NCBI GenBank assembly: GCA_033557465.1
Contig: CM066041.1
Location: 155,409,532-155,473,531 of the forward strand
From: Ichthyophis bannanicus
Taxonomy: Eukaryota > Chordata > Amphibia > Gymnophiona > Ichthyophiidae
DNA length: 64,000 nucleotides
Direction: 5' to 3'
Each line of letters opens with the position of its first letter. Positions within the stretch are counted from its first letter, which is position 1. A program made the position numbers and the translations under genes. The notes below the pieces were generated by a model that did no database searches, was not told the DNA's origin, and saw only the letters and a list, made by a program, of their open reading frames with translations. Shown piece after piece: positions 10,630 to 20,083 of the stretch.

Positions 10630-11990
10630 GTGTTCTCCAGCTGCCAGAGACAAACCCACCTTATTTGTCATGACATCATTACTGACCCTGGGGTGATTAT
10701 CCGGCAATGACCCTATTGGATTCTAGAGGCCTGGGGACAGGCCATCGCCAAGGAACTGGAAGACATGCTTAAGCTGGGAGTTACAGAAGAGCCCATGAGT
10801 GAATGGTTGTCACCCATTGTCTTGGTTCCTAAACCCGACGGAAACATCAGATTCTGCATGGACTTCCAGAGGGTCAATGCAGCTTCTAAACTGGAAGTGT
10901 ATCCCATGCCTAGAGTAGGTTAGCTAATCAAACAACTCAGGGGGAGCACACTTTATATCAACCTTGGATCTGACCAAGGGGTATTGGCAGGTACCCTTGA
11001 CCCTGGCTGCCTGGAAGAAAACTGTTTTTCAAAACCGCAAGGTCTGTTCCACTTTACAGTGCTGCTCCCGCCATGTTTCAATGCCTAGTCGATCGCCTAC
11101 TGAGACTGCATAAGGAGTACGCAGCTGCTTACCTTGACAAACATTGCCATCTACAGCAGAGACTAGACCATCTATCTAACCCAAGCCATATTGACCAGCC
11201 TGTGGAAGACCGGGCTGATGGCCAATCCAAGAAATGTTTTCTGGGAGGTCGAGACATTCAAACTTGGGGTATTCAATCATTCCTTGCTGGGCAGACTAGA
11301 TGGACCATGCTGGTCTTTTTCTGCTGTCATATACTATGTTAGACTGCACAACTACAACCTCAACTATGGAAGATGGATGCCATTGCCCAGGTTCCCCATC
11401 CCGAACTCGAAGAAAAAGTTTGTACTTTCCTTGGACGGATTGGCTATTACTGCCGGTTCATCCTTAATTTTGCAGAGGTGGTGGAGCCATTAACTAATCT
11501 CCTCCAGAGGAAAGCTCTTGAACAGATCCAGTGGTCACCAGACCTGAACTTCCAACGTCTCAAGAAGGCCGTGTGCTCTGAACCCATCCTGAGTAGCCCT
11601 GATTTCTCGCTATCATTTATTGTGCAAAACGATGTCTCAGAGATTGGCCATGGAGTCATTCTGGCCCAGGAAATCAGAAGTGAAGAGCATCCCATCACAT
11701 TCATCAGCAGGAAACTACTTCCTCGGGAGAAGCATTATGTAGTGATTGAGAAGGAGGCCTTGACTGTCAAGTGGGCACTTGAAATCTTCAAATACTACCT
11801 GCTCAACCATCCATTTACGCTAATAATGGACCACCAACCACTCAAGTGGCTGGCTCAGCAGAGTCCAATGGCTGTATTACGCAGTGGCTTTTGAGTCTCC
11901 AGCCCTACCAGTTTCATGTCCACCATAGGGCTGGTCAGACTCACCTGAATGCGGACTTTCTTTCCAAGGTGGGAGTCCCGGGTGAGACAG
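10630..11990 (+). pseudogene. Gypsy reverse transcriptase and RNase H, broken
   Basis: The RT N-terminus reads HDIITDPGV near 10670, then SPIVLVPKPDGNIRFCMDF near 10815. The catalytic block TLDLTKGYWQVPL is near 10961 in a shifted frame. The second catalytic block appears as AYLDK near 11130, where a frameshift has destroyed the expected YLDD. A repeat insertion lies at 11262-11345. The RNase H part is open from 11373: FLGRIGYYCRFI connection, NDVSEIGHGVILAQ, EKEALTVKWAL, MDHQPLKWL, and HHRAGQTHLNADFLSK near 11920-11970. The 3' LTR follows about 40 bp later, with no integrase between. Confidence 0.83.
11262..11345 (+). repeat. CR1-type 3'-end fragment inserted in RT
   Basis: The segment GGGCAGACTAGATGGACC through TATACTATGTTAG matches the minus-strand terminus at 8158-8200. 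It interrupts the RT/RNase H coding region of the gypsy element. Confidence 0.6.
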
Positions 11991-12030
11991 GCGCTCAACA
12001 GGACATGGTTGAGCTGAATGGGAGGGTGCG

Positions 12031-12372
12031 TGATGGGGTCTATAGAGTATTGCCCGTCCCACTCTGGAGAGATTATCAACAGACCCCTTTAAGGGACCCT
12101 GTAGCCCAGAGTTCAGGGCTGGGAGGGCGTGGCTCCTAGGGAGAGGTTAAAAACCCAGCAGGCTGCAGGAGGGAAGGAGGCCTGTGGAGCTAGAGGTCCT
12201 TTCCAGGCAAGCTGTATGAAAGTAGGAGCATTAATTGGGCTGGAGGAAGGGTCAGGAGAACCAGGCTGTGAAGGTTTAACAGCTGGGATAGAATAAAGCT
12301 GACACTGTTTACTTGACTGCTGCCTGTTCTGTCTTTTAAACAGAAACCCCTTTCCAATACATGTCACACTAC
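12031..12372 (+). repeat. 3' LTR of the gypsy element
   Basis: This LTR starts TGATGGGGTCTATAG and matches the 5' LTR with substitutions and a roughly 20-bp extra segment near 12212-12235. The divergence indicates an old insertion. Its 3' edge lies within or next to the target duplication of the hAT MITE starting at 12373. Confidence 0.83.
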
Positions 12373-12741
12373 CAATGTTCCCTCTAATTTTCTGTAGGCT
12401 GTGCGCGCATAAAATATCAGCTGTGCGGCTTTTGAAGGAAGGTTAAATTTTTGTGCGCCACATAACGACACTCAGAGTTATATACTTTAAAATTTGACTA
12501 CACGTCAGAATACAGTATGTACACCACGTTGTTTTTAATCAAATTAAATGAAAATAGATGATTACTAAATGAAGCAGAAAATTTCTAGTAATTACAATCA
12601 CAACTTTTAAATTTTAAGACATCTGTATTGTTTTCTATCAGAATCAGAACCGTAATTTTTGTGTGCTGTTGTAAAATATGTGCGCTCGCTCGGCAAGGTG
12701 TGTGCGCGCGCGCACACGCGCACAGCTTAGAGGGAACAGTG
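12373..12741. mobile_element. hAT-type MITE, 369 bp
   Basis: The ends are imperfect inverted repeats: CAATGTTCCCTCTAA at the left and TTAGAGGGAACAGTG at the right, with CA/TG termini and GTGCGCGC-rich subterminal sequence. The flanking octamers CACACTAC (12365-12372) and AACACTAC (12742-12749) match at seven of eight positions, the 8-bp duplication typical of hAT elements. There is no coding capacity; the interior is AT-rich. Confidence 0.82.
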
Positions 12742-12920
12742 AACACTACCATACAATCCTATAGAGGCATGGGTTTGTCTGCCAGCATGACACAGGGGCC
12801 TTGCAGAGACACCTAGTTGGAGATGGTTTCCAAAGCAGGCTGCAACGGACTCACATATTACACATTCTACGAGAGGTTGACTACCGAGCTCTGTTGTCGG
12901 TAAGCCTGTCGACACAAGTC
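12742..12920 (+). pseudogene. Possible PIF/Harbinger transposase fragment
   Basis: The plus-strand translation contains LQRHLVGD followed after 15 residues by HILHILREV and then RAL. The pattern resembles the helix-turn-helix region of PIF/Harbinger transposases (QR.VGD...SR.LREV..AL). No DDE catalytic segment was found. A SINE interrupts the sequence at 12921. The assignment is tentative; support comes from the possible Myb-like gene on the opposite strand downstream, because Harbinger elements carry two genes. Confidence 0.35.
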
Positions 12921-13220
12921 GGAGTGGAGGAGTGGCCTAGTGGTTGGGGCAAGGTACCTCAGGCCAGAAGGTTGGGGTTTCAATTCCCACTAGAGGACAG
13001 CAACCTTGGACCGGAAGGACTGGGGTTTCTAGTCCCACAGGTGCTCCTTGAGGTCTTGGGCAAGCCACTTAACCCTCCATTACCCATGTTCCCTGTAAAA
13101 TAGTTATCTCCAAGTTATAATGCCCTGTTCAATGTAATTTCAGTTTGTTCAATGTAAACCACCTTGATATCATGAAAAGCGGTATATAAGAAATGTTAAA
13201 TAAAAAATAAAATAAAAATA
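12921..13220 (+). repeat. tRNA-derived SINE, full length
   Basis: The head GGAGTGGCCTAGTGGTTGGGG and the B-box-like GGTTGGGGTTTCAATTCCC match the SINE at 6404-6695 in the opposite orientation. The tail has GTAAACCACCTTGAT, AAGCGGTATATAAGAAA and an A/T-rich repeat. The flanks AAGTC (12916-12920 and 13220-13224) may be a short target duplication. Confidence 0.88.
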
Positions 13221-13795
13221 AGTCACCAGATCAATTGAGCAGCAGGCATACTAGAGAGTGGACAAGTGAACAGGCTTGCATCAGCCTCCCAGACAACATG
13301 ATAGCTCCTCCAGCAGGATGCCTGCCTCTGGATGCAAGGGTTGCCAGTTTGAGCCTATCCTGTGTGGGTGCTGAAGAGGATTACAGACAAATGGCCTTGT
13401 TGGTGTTATGTATACATTATACACATTGTGGCATATCACTGAAATGACATACATGTGCCTACAGTGTGAGAACAATGCACTGAACAGATAGTCCAAATTA
13501 ACTTATTAAAGTGGGATTACAGTCCCCTCCCTAGGCCTGTCCTCCCTACCTCCTAGCTGGAGCACCTAGAGGGGAGATGCATGTCTCAATTTGCTGGATG
13601 ACCAGTCAAAGGCATGCATTTCCTCTTTAGGTGCATGACTATGAGGTCCAGTGACCTGGTGAGGTCAGCAAAGCCCTTTGGCACCAAATGTCACTGTCTA
13701 CAGTGGGCTGAGAACCTCATAGTCATACGCCTGGTCTGACAGGGTGATAGGCTACACAGAATACCCAACCATGGGTTGCATACATTAAGCAGGCT
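13221..13795. other. No identifiable gene
   Basis: There are no convincing open frames or repeats. It may belong to the same decayed DNA transposon as its neighbours, but nothing in the sequence proves that. Confidence 0.4.
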
Positions 13796-13998
13796 GTGTA
13801 TCTGCCTCTTCCTCCTCCTCTGCCTCCCCTCCCACAACCCCAGCCTAATCCCTATCCCTCGTTGTACCATCTCTGACCAGCCTCCCCTTCCCCTTTCCCT
13901 ACCTCCCTCTTCTCCAACTCCCCCCCCCCCCACAGGTCCATCCCCAACTCCTCACTCTATAGTCTCTGACCCTCCACCCCCTCCTCCCCCTTCTGATT
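13796..13998. repeat. Pyrimidine-rich low-complexity tract
   Basis: This is a C/T-rich stretch with a poly-C run near 13921-13933. Open frames here are proline- or glycine-rich by composition only. Confidence 0.85.
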
Positions 13999-14292
13999 CA
14001 CCACTTCTATCTCATCACTTGCACTTTCAATAGTGGCCTCCAATGTAGGCTCACCATATGCAGCATAGTCTGCCATCCTCCCTTGTGTGTGGAGTGGTTT
14101 CCATCCTTCCAGGCCCTATTCCTCCAACAAGGGTGATGACCACATGATCATCGAGCTTTCCCTCTAACTCCATGGCTTTCTCCATTGATGATTCAGCTAC
14201 CATCCATGGGGTTGAGCTGCTGCTGCTGCTCCTGCTACTGATATAATCCAGCCATAGTGGTGCCATACGCAGTGTCACAGGGGTTGTAGCTG

Positions 14293-14632
14293 GTGGTGGT
14301 TACTGCAGGACCTCTGCGGCAGGTGTCTACTGCAGGACCTCTGCAGCTGGTGTCTACTGCTGCTCCTCTGCAGCTGGTGTCTACTGCTGCTCCTCTGCAG
14401 AGCTGGTGTCTACTGCTGCTCCTCTGCAGCTGGTGTCTACTGCTGCTCCTCTGCAGCTGGTGTCTACTGCTGCTCCTCTGCAGCTGGTGTCTACTGCTGC
14501 TCCTCTGCAGCTGGTGTCTACTGCTGCTCCTCTGCAGCTGGTGTCTACTGCTGCTCCTCTGCAGCTGGTGTCTACTGCTGCTCCTCTGCAGCTGGTGTCT
14601 ACTGCTGCTCCTCTGCAGCTGGTGGCTGTTGC
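14293..14632. repeat. 27-bp minisatellite
   Basis: The unit GTGTCTACTGCTGCTCCTCT plus GCAGCTG is tandemly repeated about eleven to twelve times. The first two units are variant (CAGGACCTC) and one unit carries an extra AG. Because 27 is divisible by three, every frame stays open. On the minus strand it would encode repeats of SSSRHQLQR. Confidence 0.93.
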
Positions 14633-15393
14633 TAGCCCTCTGCAGGAGGCAGTGGTGGTAGCTGCTCCTGCTGGTCTGCAGAGAGTAGTGGAAGTGGTAG
14701 TTTTCTAGTTGGTGATGCTGATGTGAGATAAAGAGGTCATGCATCAGGGTCCTCACAGGATTTTGTGTCAGCTTGCATACATGCCATTGCTGCACTATGG
14801 ACATGGGATATGGCAATTGCAGCACTATCCATGTACTCATTCAGCCAAAAGCAAACACTGTTCCTATGTGATAACTGGTGTCCTGCCTATATCTTGTTCC
14901 CTGTTCCCCTAGCACTGCTCAACTTGTCCATGTGTGCCCACACTCCCTACCTGGGTGCAATGTGCACAAAGTTGTCTGTGTGTCTAACTCCATACCTCTC
15001 TCTGTGCACACCTCTCATCTGGTTGCAGTGGCTCTGACAAACCTTGCAGTGGGTATCTCACAAGGGCACTTGCCTATCAGCCAATATTTCCATCTTGCCC
15101 TGGCTGTCTTACTTCCCTGCCTGCCCACTGGATGCCTGCCTTCAGCTATCTGTCCCCCCTAGCATGCTGTATTTTTAGGTGACTCACCATGATAGGGTCA
15201 TGTGGATCTGTTCCCAGACCTTTTGTGCTGCAGCTTGAGAGGGCCTATGACTATGTGGAGGGTAGAGGGTCTCCTCCTTCTCTGAGACCATGTGGCACAG
15301 AAGCAGTGTTTGCACTTTATTAAAATTGGACTGCTGGATAGCCATCATGCTGCTATGGTCTGGCAAGGTCATGAGCATATGCAGAGGTTCCAT
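14633..15393 (-). pseudogene. Possible Harbinger Myb/SANT-like gene remains
   Basis: The minus-strand segment 15393-15184 reads LLLCHMVSEKEETLY, then RPSQAAAQKVWEQIHMTLS. This resembles the Myb/SANT-like domain of the second PIF/Harbinger protein (charged helix, then Trp-x-x-I). A GTGAGT donor-like sequence follows at about 15186. Further downstream, 14725-14640 translates as a proline-rich LPLPLLSADQQEQLPPLPP segment leading into the minisatellite. No complete gene can be drawn, and the exon structure is inference. Confidence 0.38.
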
Positions 15394-16559
15394 GAATGGG
15401 GAAGGGAATTAGGAGCTATTCACATCCTGTTTCCTGCTGCACGTCTAACCTCATCATGCAATGACATATGTTTTCACACCTGTTGAGGTCTATGGTGCAT
15501 TTACATATGGCTGCTTGTCCATTTTCCATCACGTAGACATTTGTCCTTTTGATTGCTGGCCAGTCTACAATTGTGGATGTCTGCATCATAATTTCACAAG
15601 GTGCATAGATGTTTAGGGCTACACTTATAAAATACCTTCTGTGGCACATGTGCCCATTTGTACATCTCCGCAACAGTTTCAACATTCTTTCTACCTCCAA
15701 ACCTAGGCTCCATGTTATAAAATTATCCTCTATGAGGGTCCATCAGATGGCGTCACTCATTTGGGAGTACTAATAACCTATCCTTGAAGAACATTTGTTA
15801 CATGTACGAAAATTTGCTTTCATAGCAGACACAAACCAGGGAAGAGGGAAACCACTTAGTACTCCTAGATGGTATCTCAAGATGGATCTTATGTGGTCTT
15901 GAAAAGTCACATATAAGATCTGTGTCCAGGTTTTAAGTTAGTTGAATGAAAAGTATCTCCAGCTGCACAGATTCCATCTCCAGCTGCCTCCTCCTCCGCT
16001 CCCCTGATCACCGCCTATGTGTGCCCGCACCTAAGGGCCTCGCCAGAGGGCCCTTTGGCGTGGCCCTTAGGCGAGGAACTTAGGCAATATCACTTGGACA
16101 TGAAAGATAGCTTCACTTACAATCATTCTACCTTAAGCTCTGCCTGTAACAGCCTTGGTACCATTAACATATTGCTCTCCGCTCCCACTGGTAACTATTT
16201 TGTTTTTTTCCCAATATCATCTCACTAAACTGTGCTTAACAGTATGGTAATTAATATAATTCTATTAAGCAGACAAATCATATTATCCACCTAGCTTTAC
16301 CGCGCCACACTCCTTTTGCTTATTTCCTCCTTCACATTATCATAGCCACTACTAGCACCCTGAGTCTCACTATACTTATTTCCTATTTCCACTAGTGCAT
16401 AAAACCTGAAAGTTACGCCAGCCTGCTTAAATTCTCTACAATGCTCGTTTCACAGAAATTATACTCCCTATTCTTCATGTTCATGATATGCCTGACTGTT
16501 CTACCTGATATAGTACTACTGTACTGCTTTGCCTCTCTGTTATACCACGCTTGTGTGTA
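15394..16559. other. No identifiable gene; one short hairpin
   Basis: The only structure seen is an inverted repeat at 16030-16071 with arms CCTAAGGGCC and GGCCCTTAGG in a GC-rich context. Open frames are short and without known motifs. Confidence 0.5.
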
Positions 16560-17505
16560 ATGCTTGCACTATAATTATCTCCTCCCAGCTCTTCCTAGCA
16601 GGTCCTTTACTTCCCTCCCAGTCCCTTCTGGCACTACTCTTTTGTGGTACAGCTCTGACTCCAGTGTCTCAACCTTAGCCCAATCTCCTCTCCAGCCCAA
16701 TCCTCCCTCCCCTTCCAGACTTCTGGAATTCCTTTATCTCACCAAATCTACTTTTCTCCCTCTCTTCAGTCCCCTCCGACAGCATCATCAAGATGAAGCT
16801 CTTTAACAAAGTGCTATGTGCCCTCTATATGTTAGCAGCTCTTCTAGCTTCAACCAACACACACTCCTAGCCCACCAGGCTCTTACATTCAACCCTCTCT
16901 TCCCCTATATCCAACCTTATATTCCCTACAACCGATATTTAATACCCTACAACCAACAATTAATCCCCATCAAAAATGGAAGCAAATACGACTCCCACTC
17001 TCACAAAAATATGCCACTCCGCAGACTCATCCGCATTAACACGACCTCTACCACTCAACCTCATACACAATCTGAATCTCTCACCATACTAATTTCTCAT
17101 TTCTCTGGGAACAAACAGGAAGTCAGTCCTCAAATATGGGTGATGTCGGCACCGATGGACACCTCGCAGAAGCATCCCCCCAGATTTCAAAGAAAGCCTT
17201 TGGGAGACTGAGCAAGATGGTGCCTTCCCGCCCAAAGGTGACATCTTGCTCATTCTCCTTTTTTCCACAGAACAGACATTCATCTGGCTTGTCCATGGAA
17301 AAAGTTGATTGTTTTCTCTCCGAGTTTCATACTCATCTCCGGAATTGCACCAATACACTTCCCGCCTGCTGACCTCGTTGCCTCGGCGTCGAGTTCGGTC
17401 CCCTTTTGTAGTCTTTCGTTCTTTTCTTTCCTGGCATCTTTGCACCTCTTTTTCTACTGGCAGCCTGGAGAATCTTCAACCTTGCAGGAGTACTTTTTTC
17501 CCCCC

Positions 17506-19360
17506 ATGGCTACCAGTAGCTTTAAGAAGTGTGATCGGTGCTGTAAAATCATGTCTTTGATTGACAAACACGACTGCTATCTCCACTGCCTTGGGCCAGA
17601 CCATGACCCGGTCTCTGCAAGAAGATGTCTAGTAAGGCCTTAAAGAGCCACCAGCAGCAGCATGATAACTTTTTCCCTGAGTCCCCAGTGCCTCCGAAGG
17701 CAAGGGCCTCGTCTGAAGCCCCAAAATCTTGGCGGAACCTTCCGAGCCCGAGGCTTGTTGTGGGTCCTCAGAAAGGAGGTCTCCCTCAAGGAAACCCAGG
17801 AAGAAGAAACAACCCTCGAGGGCAGTGTCCCAACCGTGGACTGGCCTCAGACAATATCCTTATTGAAGATTCCTCTTCGGGGGAGCCAGCATCGGGCCAG
17901 AGTCCCTCAGTGCCCGCACCGAAGGCTGAAGAGCCTTCTGGTCTGGATTCCAGAATAGTGACCCTGGAGCGCAGTTTGTCTGCCTTCATGGACCAGCAGC
18001 GGGTGCTGTTGTCCAGCATGACCAGTTCATCTGCCCCGACCATAGGGTCCTTGACATCCAAGATGTCCCCGGAGGCTGAGCTGATCCTCGAGGTCCTTCG
18101 GCCTCGAGTTGATCCTTGGATGAGGTCGCGATCTGACCTCACTCAATCCCAGCAAGTTTGCCGGGCACCGGGTGCAGGGTGTTGGGGGCCCCTGAGTCCC
18201 GTGGAGCAGTCCTCTTACGAGTTCTCAATGGACTACTCCGAGTGGGAGACAGAGGATGAATCATCCCCCAATACTAGTCACCACTGCAACGTCCCATTGG
18301 GCTCTCCTGTCTCGGAGCCTCGACAGCATTCCTCACCCGAGGACATGGGCTTCCTTGATTTTGTCATGGACATGTCTAAGGCCCTGGCTTTCCCGACAGA
18401 GTAGGAGGATCATCCTTGGGCAGATGAGTTGGAAATCCTCCAGTACGAGGCCCCTCCATGGGAAAAAGTTAATGGTGCTTATTCCTCCCATCCTGGAATG
18501 GCTGATGCTCTGAATGTGGGAGACACTGGCTTCGGTGCCAGTGGTGAGCAAATGGTTAGACTCTATGTACTGATTCCGCCGGAGCCCGGTTTTCAATAGT
18601 CACAGCTGCCACATAACTCCATGGTGGTGGATTTGGCGATGCATCGGCTGAAAAACCAGACGCACTCCTCAGTGCCTCCCAGCAGGGAGGCCCGCACCCT
18701 GGATGCCCTTGGCAGAAACTGCTACCAGGGCTCAATGCTCATCAGCCACATCCAGGCCTACCAGCTGTACATGAGGAGCGGGCATGAACCTGAGAGATCT
18801 GGCGAAGAAACTCGCCGAGTTCTCAGCTGGTTTCTCTGAGAAACCTCTGCAGCGGTTCAAGAACCTGGCCAAAGCTGTCCGTGAATACTCCAAATTCATG
18901 TCTTGAGCGGCCTATGACGGGTTTGAGTCAGCGGCTCAAGTAGCAGCGGCTAGCATTAGTGCACGCCACCAAACTTGGCTACAGTTGTCCAACCTCGAGC
19001 AGTGGGTTCAGGAAAAATTGGTCGATGTCCCCTGCCAAGGAGAGAACGTCTTTGGCAAACCCATGACCGACAAAGTTGCCGAACTGAAGACCTAGTTCAT
19101 GATGAGAACCAGGCTCTCTAAAAAGACTGCTGCCCCTCCCCGATGGAAGGACTCAGGTAAAAAGTCCTTTAACCCGAGGAAGGGAGCTGCTTACAGAAAC
19201 TACCCACCTTATCAGGCCTCCTTAGCTCCCCAACAGGGTCAGCAGGTCAAGGGATATGGGCATGGCCCACATAAGCAGAAAGCTCCAAAAGTCCAGGCAC
19301 CAGCTCCGGCCCAGACAGGGGGGGAGTTTTTGACTCTGAGCATAGCTTATCTACCCTAAG
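17506..19360 (+). pseudogene. DIRS-1 gag-like protein, broken
   Basis: The ATG at 17506 begins MATSSFKKCDRCCKIMS, followed by a Cys/His cluster (CDRC, HDC, CLGPDH) that resembles a zinc finger and is shared with DIRS-2 and DIRS-3. A frameshift near 17625 moves into a 259-codon open segment with Ser/Pro-rich and acidic sequence, ending in a stop at about 18402. Downstream pieces include REARTLDALGRNCYQGSML near 18690 and the basic C-terminus TRLSKKTAAPPRW near 19105. The order matches the gag regions of DIRS-2 and DIRS-3. Confidence 0.8.
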
Positions 19361-19440
19361 AAGATCAGAAGCCCACAGGGGGAACATCTGGCCCTCTATG
19401 CCCAGAGGTGGGTGACCATCACCACCGATTTGCTCCGTCC

Positions 19441-19575
19441 CGACAGTGGACATCTGCCAGGCCGCCACCTGGTCTTCAGTCCATACCTTCGTAGCCCATT
19501 ACTGCATGGAAAGAGAGTCCCGATGGAACAGTGCCTTCAGCCAGGCTGTGCTCCGTAACCTTTTCAGGGTTTAGG
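19441..19575 (+). pseudogene. DIRS-1 tyrosine recombinase, C-terminal remnant
   Basis: Only the last roughly 43 residues remain: VDICQAATWSSVHTF, then AHYCMERES containing the candidate catalytic Tyr, and the end LRNLFRV. It joins gag sequence directly at about 19440. The rest of the recombinase is deleted, so the product would be inactive. The copy shows where DIRS-2 has acquired a stop before the same Tyr. Confidence 0.82.
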
Positions 19576-19749
19576 CAACTCCTTCCCTCCAACCCTCCTG
19601 TGTTCAGGCTACTGGAGTGCTGGTTTTATTGGACACAGGGATCTGTGGTCACAGACTCATTTGCTGCTGCTTGCATCTTCCCATGAGGAAGCCCCTATTT
19701 TTTTTCTATGGGCTTTTGGTAGCCTGTAGCTGGGAAGTCCCACATGTGA

Positions 19750-19835
19750 GGACTGACTTCCTGCTGGTTCCCTGAGAAAGCGTAGTTACTCACCTGTAAC
19801 AGTTGTTTTCCGGGGACAGCAGGAATCCATCCTGA
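19750..19835 (+). promoter_or_regulatory. DIRS-1 internal complementary region
   Basis: The segment reads as the reverse complement of the left terminus (GACTTCCTGCTGGTTCCCTGAGAAA), then GCGTA, then the reverse complement of the right terminus (GTTACTCACCTGTAACAG). It is therefore complementary to the joined ends, as known for DIRS elements, where it is thought to help complete or circularise the DNA. Confidence 0.78.
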
Positions 19836-20083
19836 CAACCCTCCCTCCTCCCCGTGCTCCTTTACCATCTTTTATTTTGCCATCTTTTAGCTATGTCATC
19901 TGACTGAGCAAGATGGCACCCTTGGGTGGGAAGGGGGCAACGCATGCATGGTGGCATCTCCCAAAGGCTTTCTTTAAAAGCTGGGGGGATGCTAACATGA
20001 AGGCTCCATAGGTGTTGACGTCACCCATATGTAAGGACTAATTCCTGCTGTCCCCGGAGATCACTTGTTACAGTTGAGTAACA

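Larger units (their letters stand above)
7040..12372 (+). mobile_element. Ty3/gypsy element with Gmr1-type gene order
   Basis: This 5.3-kb LTR retrotransposon has two recognisably homologous LTRs. The internal order is gag with a zinc knuckle, protease, integrase, then RT and RNase H, followed directly by the 3' LTR. The RT and integrase motifs are of Ty3/gypsy type, yet integrase precedes RT, as in Ty1/copia. This arrangement is the hallmark of the Gmr1 group described from deuterostomes. The copy is inactive: several frames are broken and three short repeats have inserted at about 8158, 10246 and 11262. Confidence 0.85.
17099..20083 (+). mobile_element. DIRS-1: deletion-derivative DIRS retrotransposon
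   Basis: The left terminus begins TTCTCTGGGAACAAACAGGA and the right terminus ends CACTTGTTACAGTTGAGTAAC. Both terminal regions carry inverted blocks with TGAGCAAGATGG, AAGCCTTTGGGAG-type sequence and a GGGTGA(T/C)GTCGGC-like segment. The coding content is gag followed directly by the C-terminal end of the tyrosine recombinase; RT, RNase H and the methyltransferase-like region are absent. An internal complementary region lies at 19750-19835. It is inserted in an L2-like LINE without a long target duplication, as expected of DIRS elements. Confidence 0.88.

Noticed and set aside
14293..14632. CRISPR-like array
   Set aside because: Units are contiguous with no unique spacers, and the window is vertebrate DNA.
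14235..14840. 201-codon minus-strand and 122-codon plus-strand open frames with repetitive peptides
   Set aside because: They exist only because the 27-bp minisatellite lacks stops in any frame; composition and antisense overlap show no real gene.
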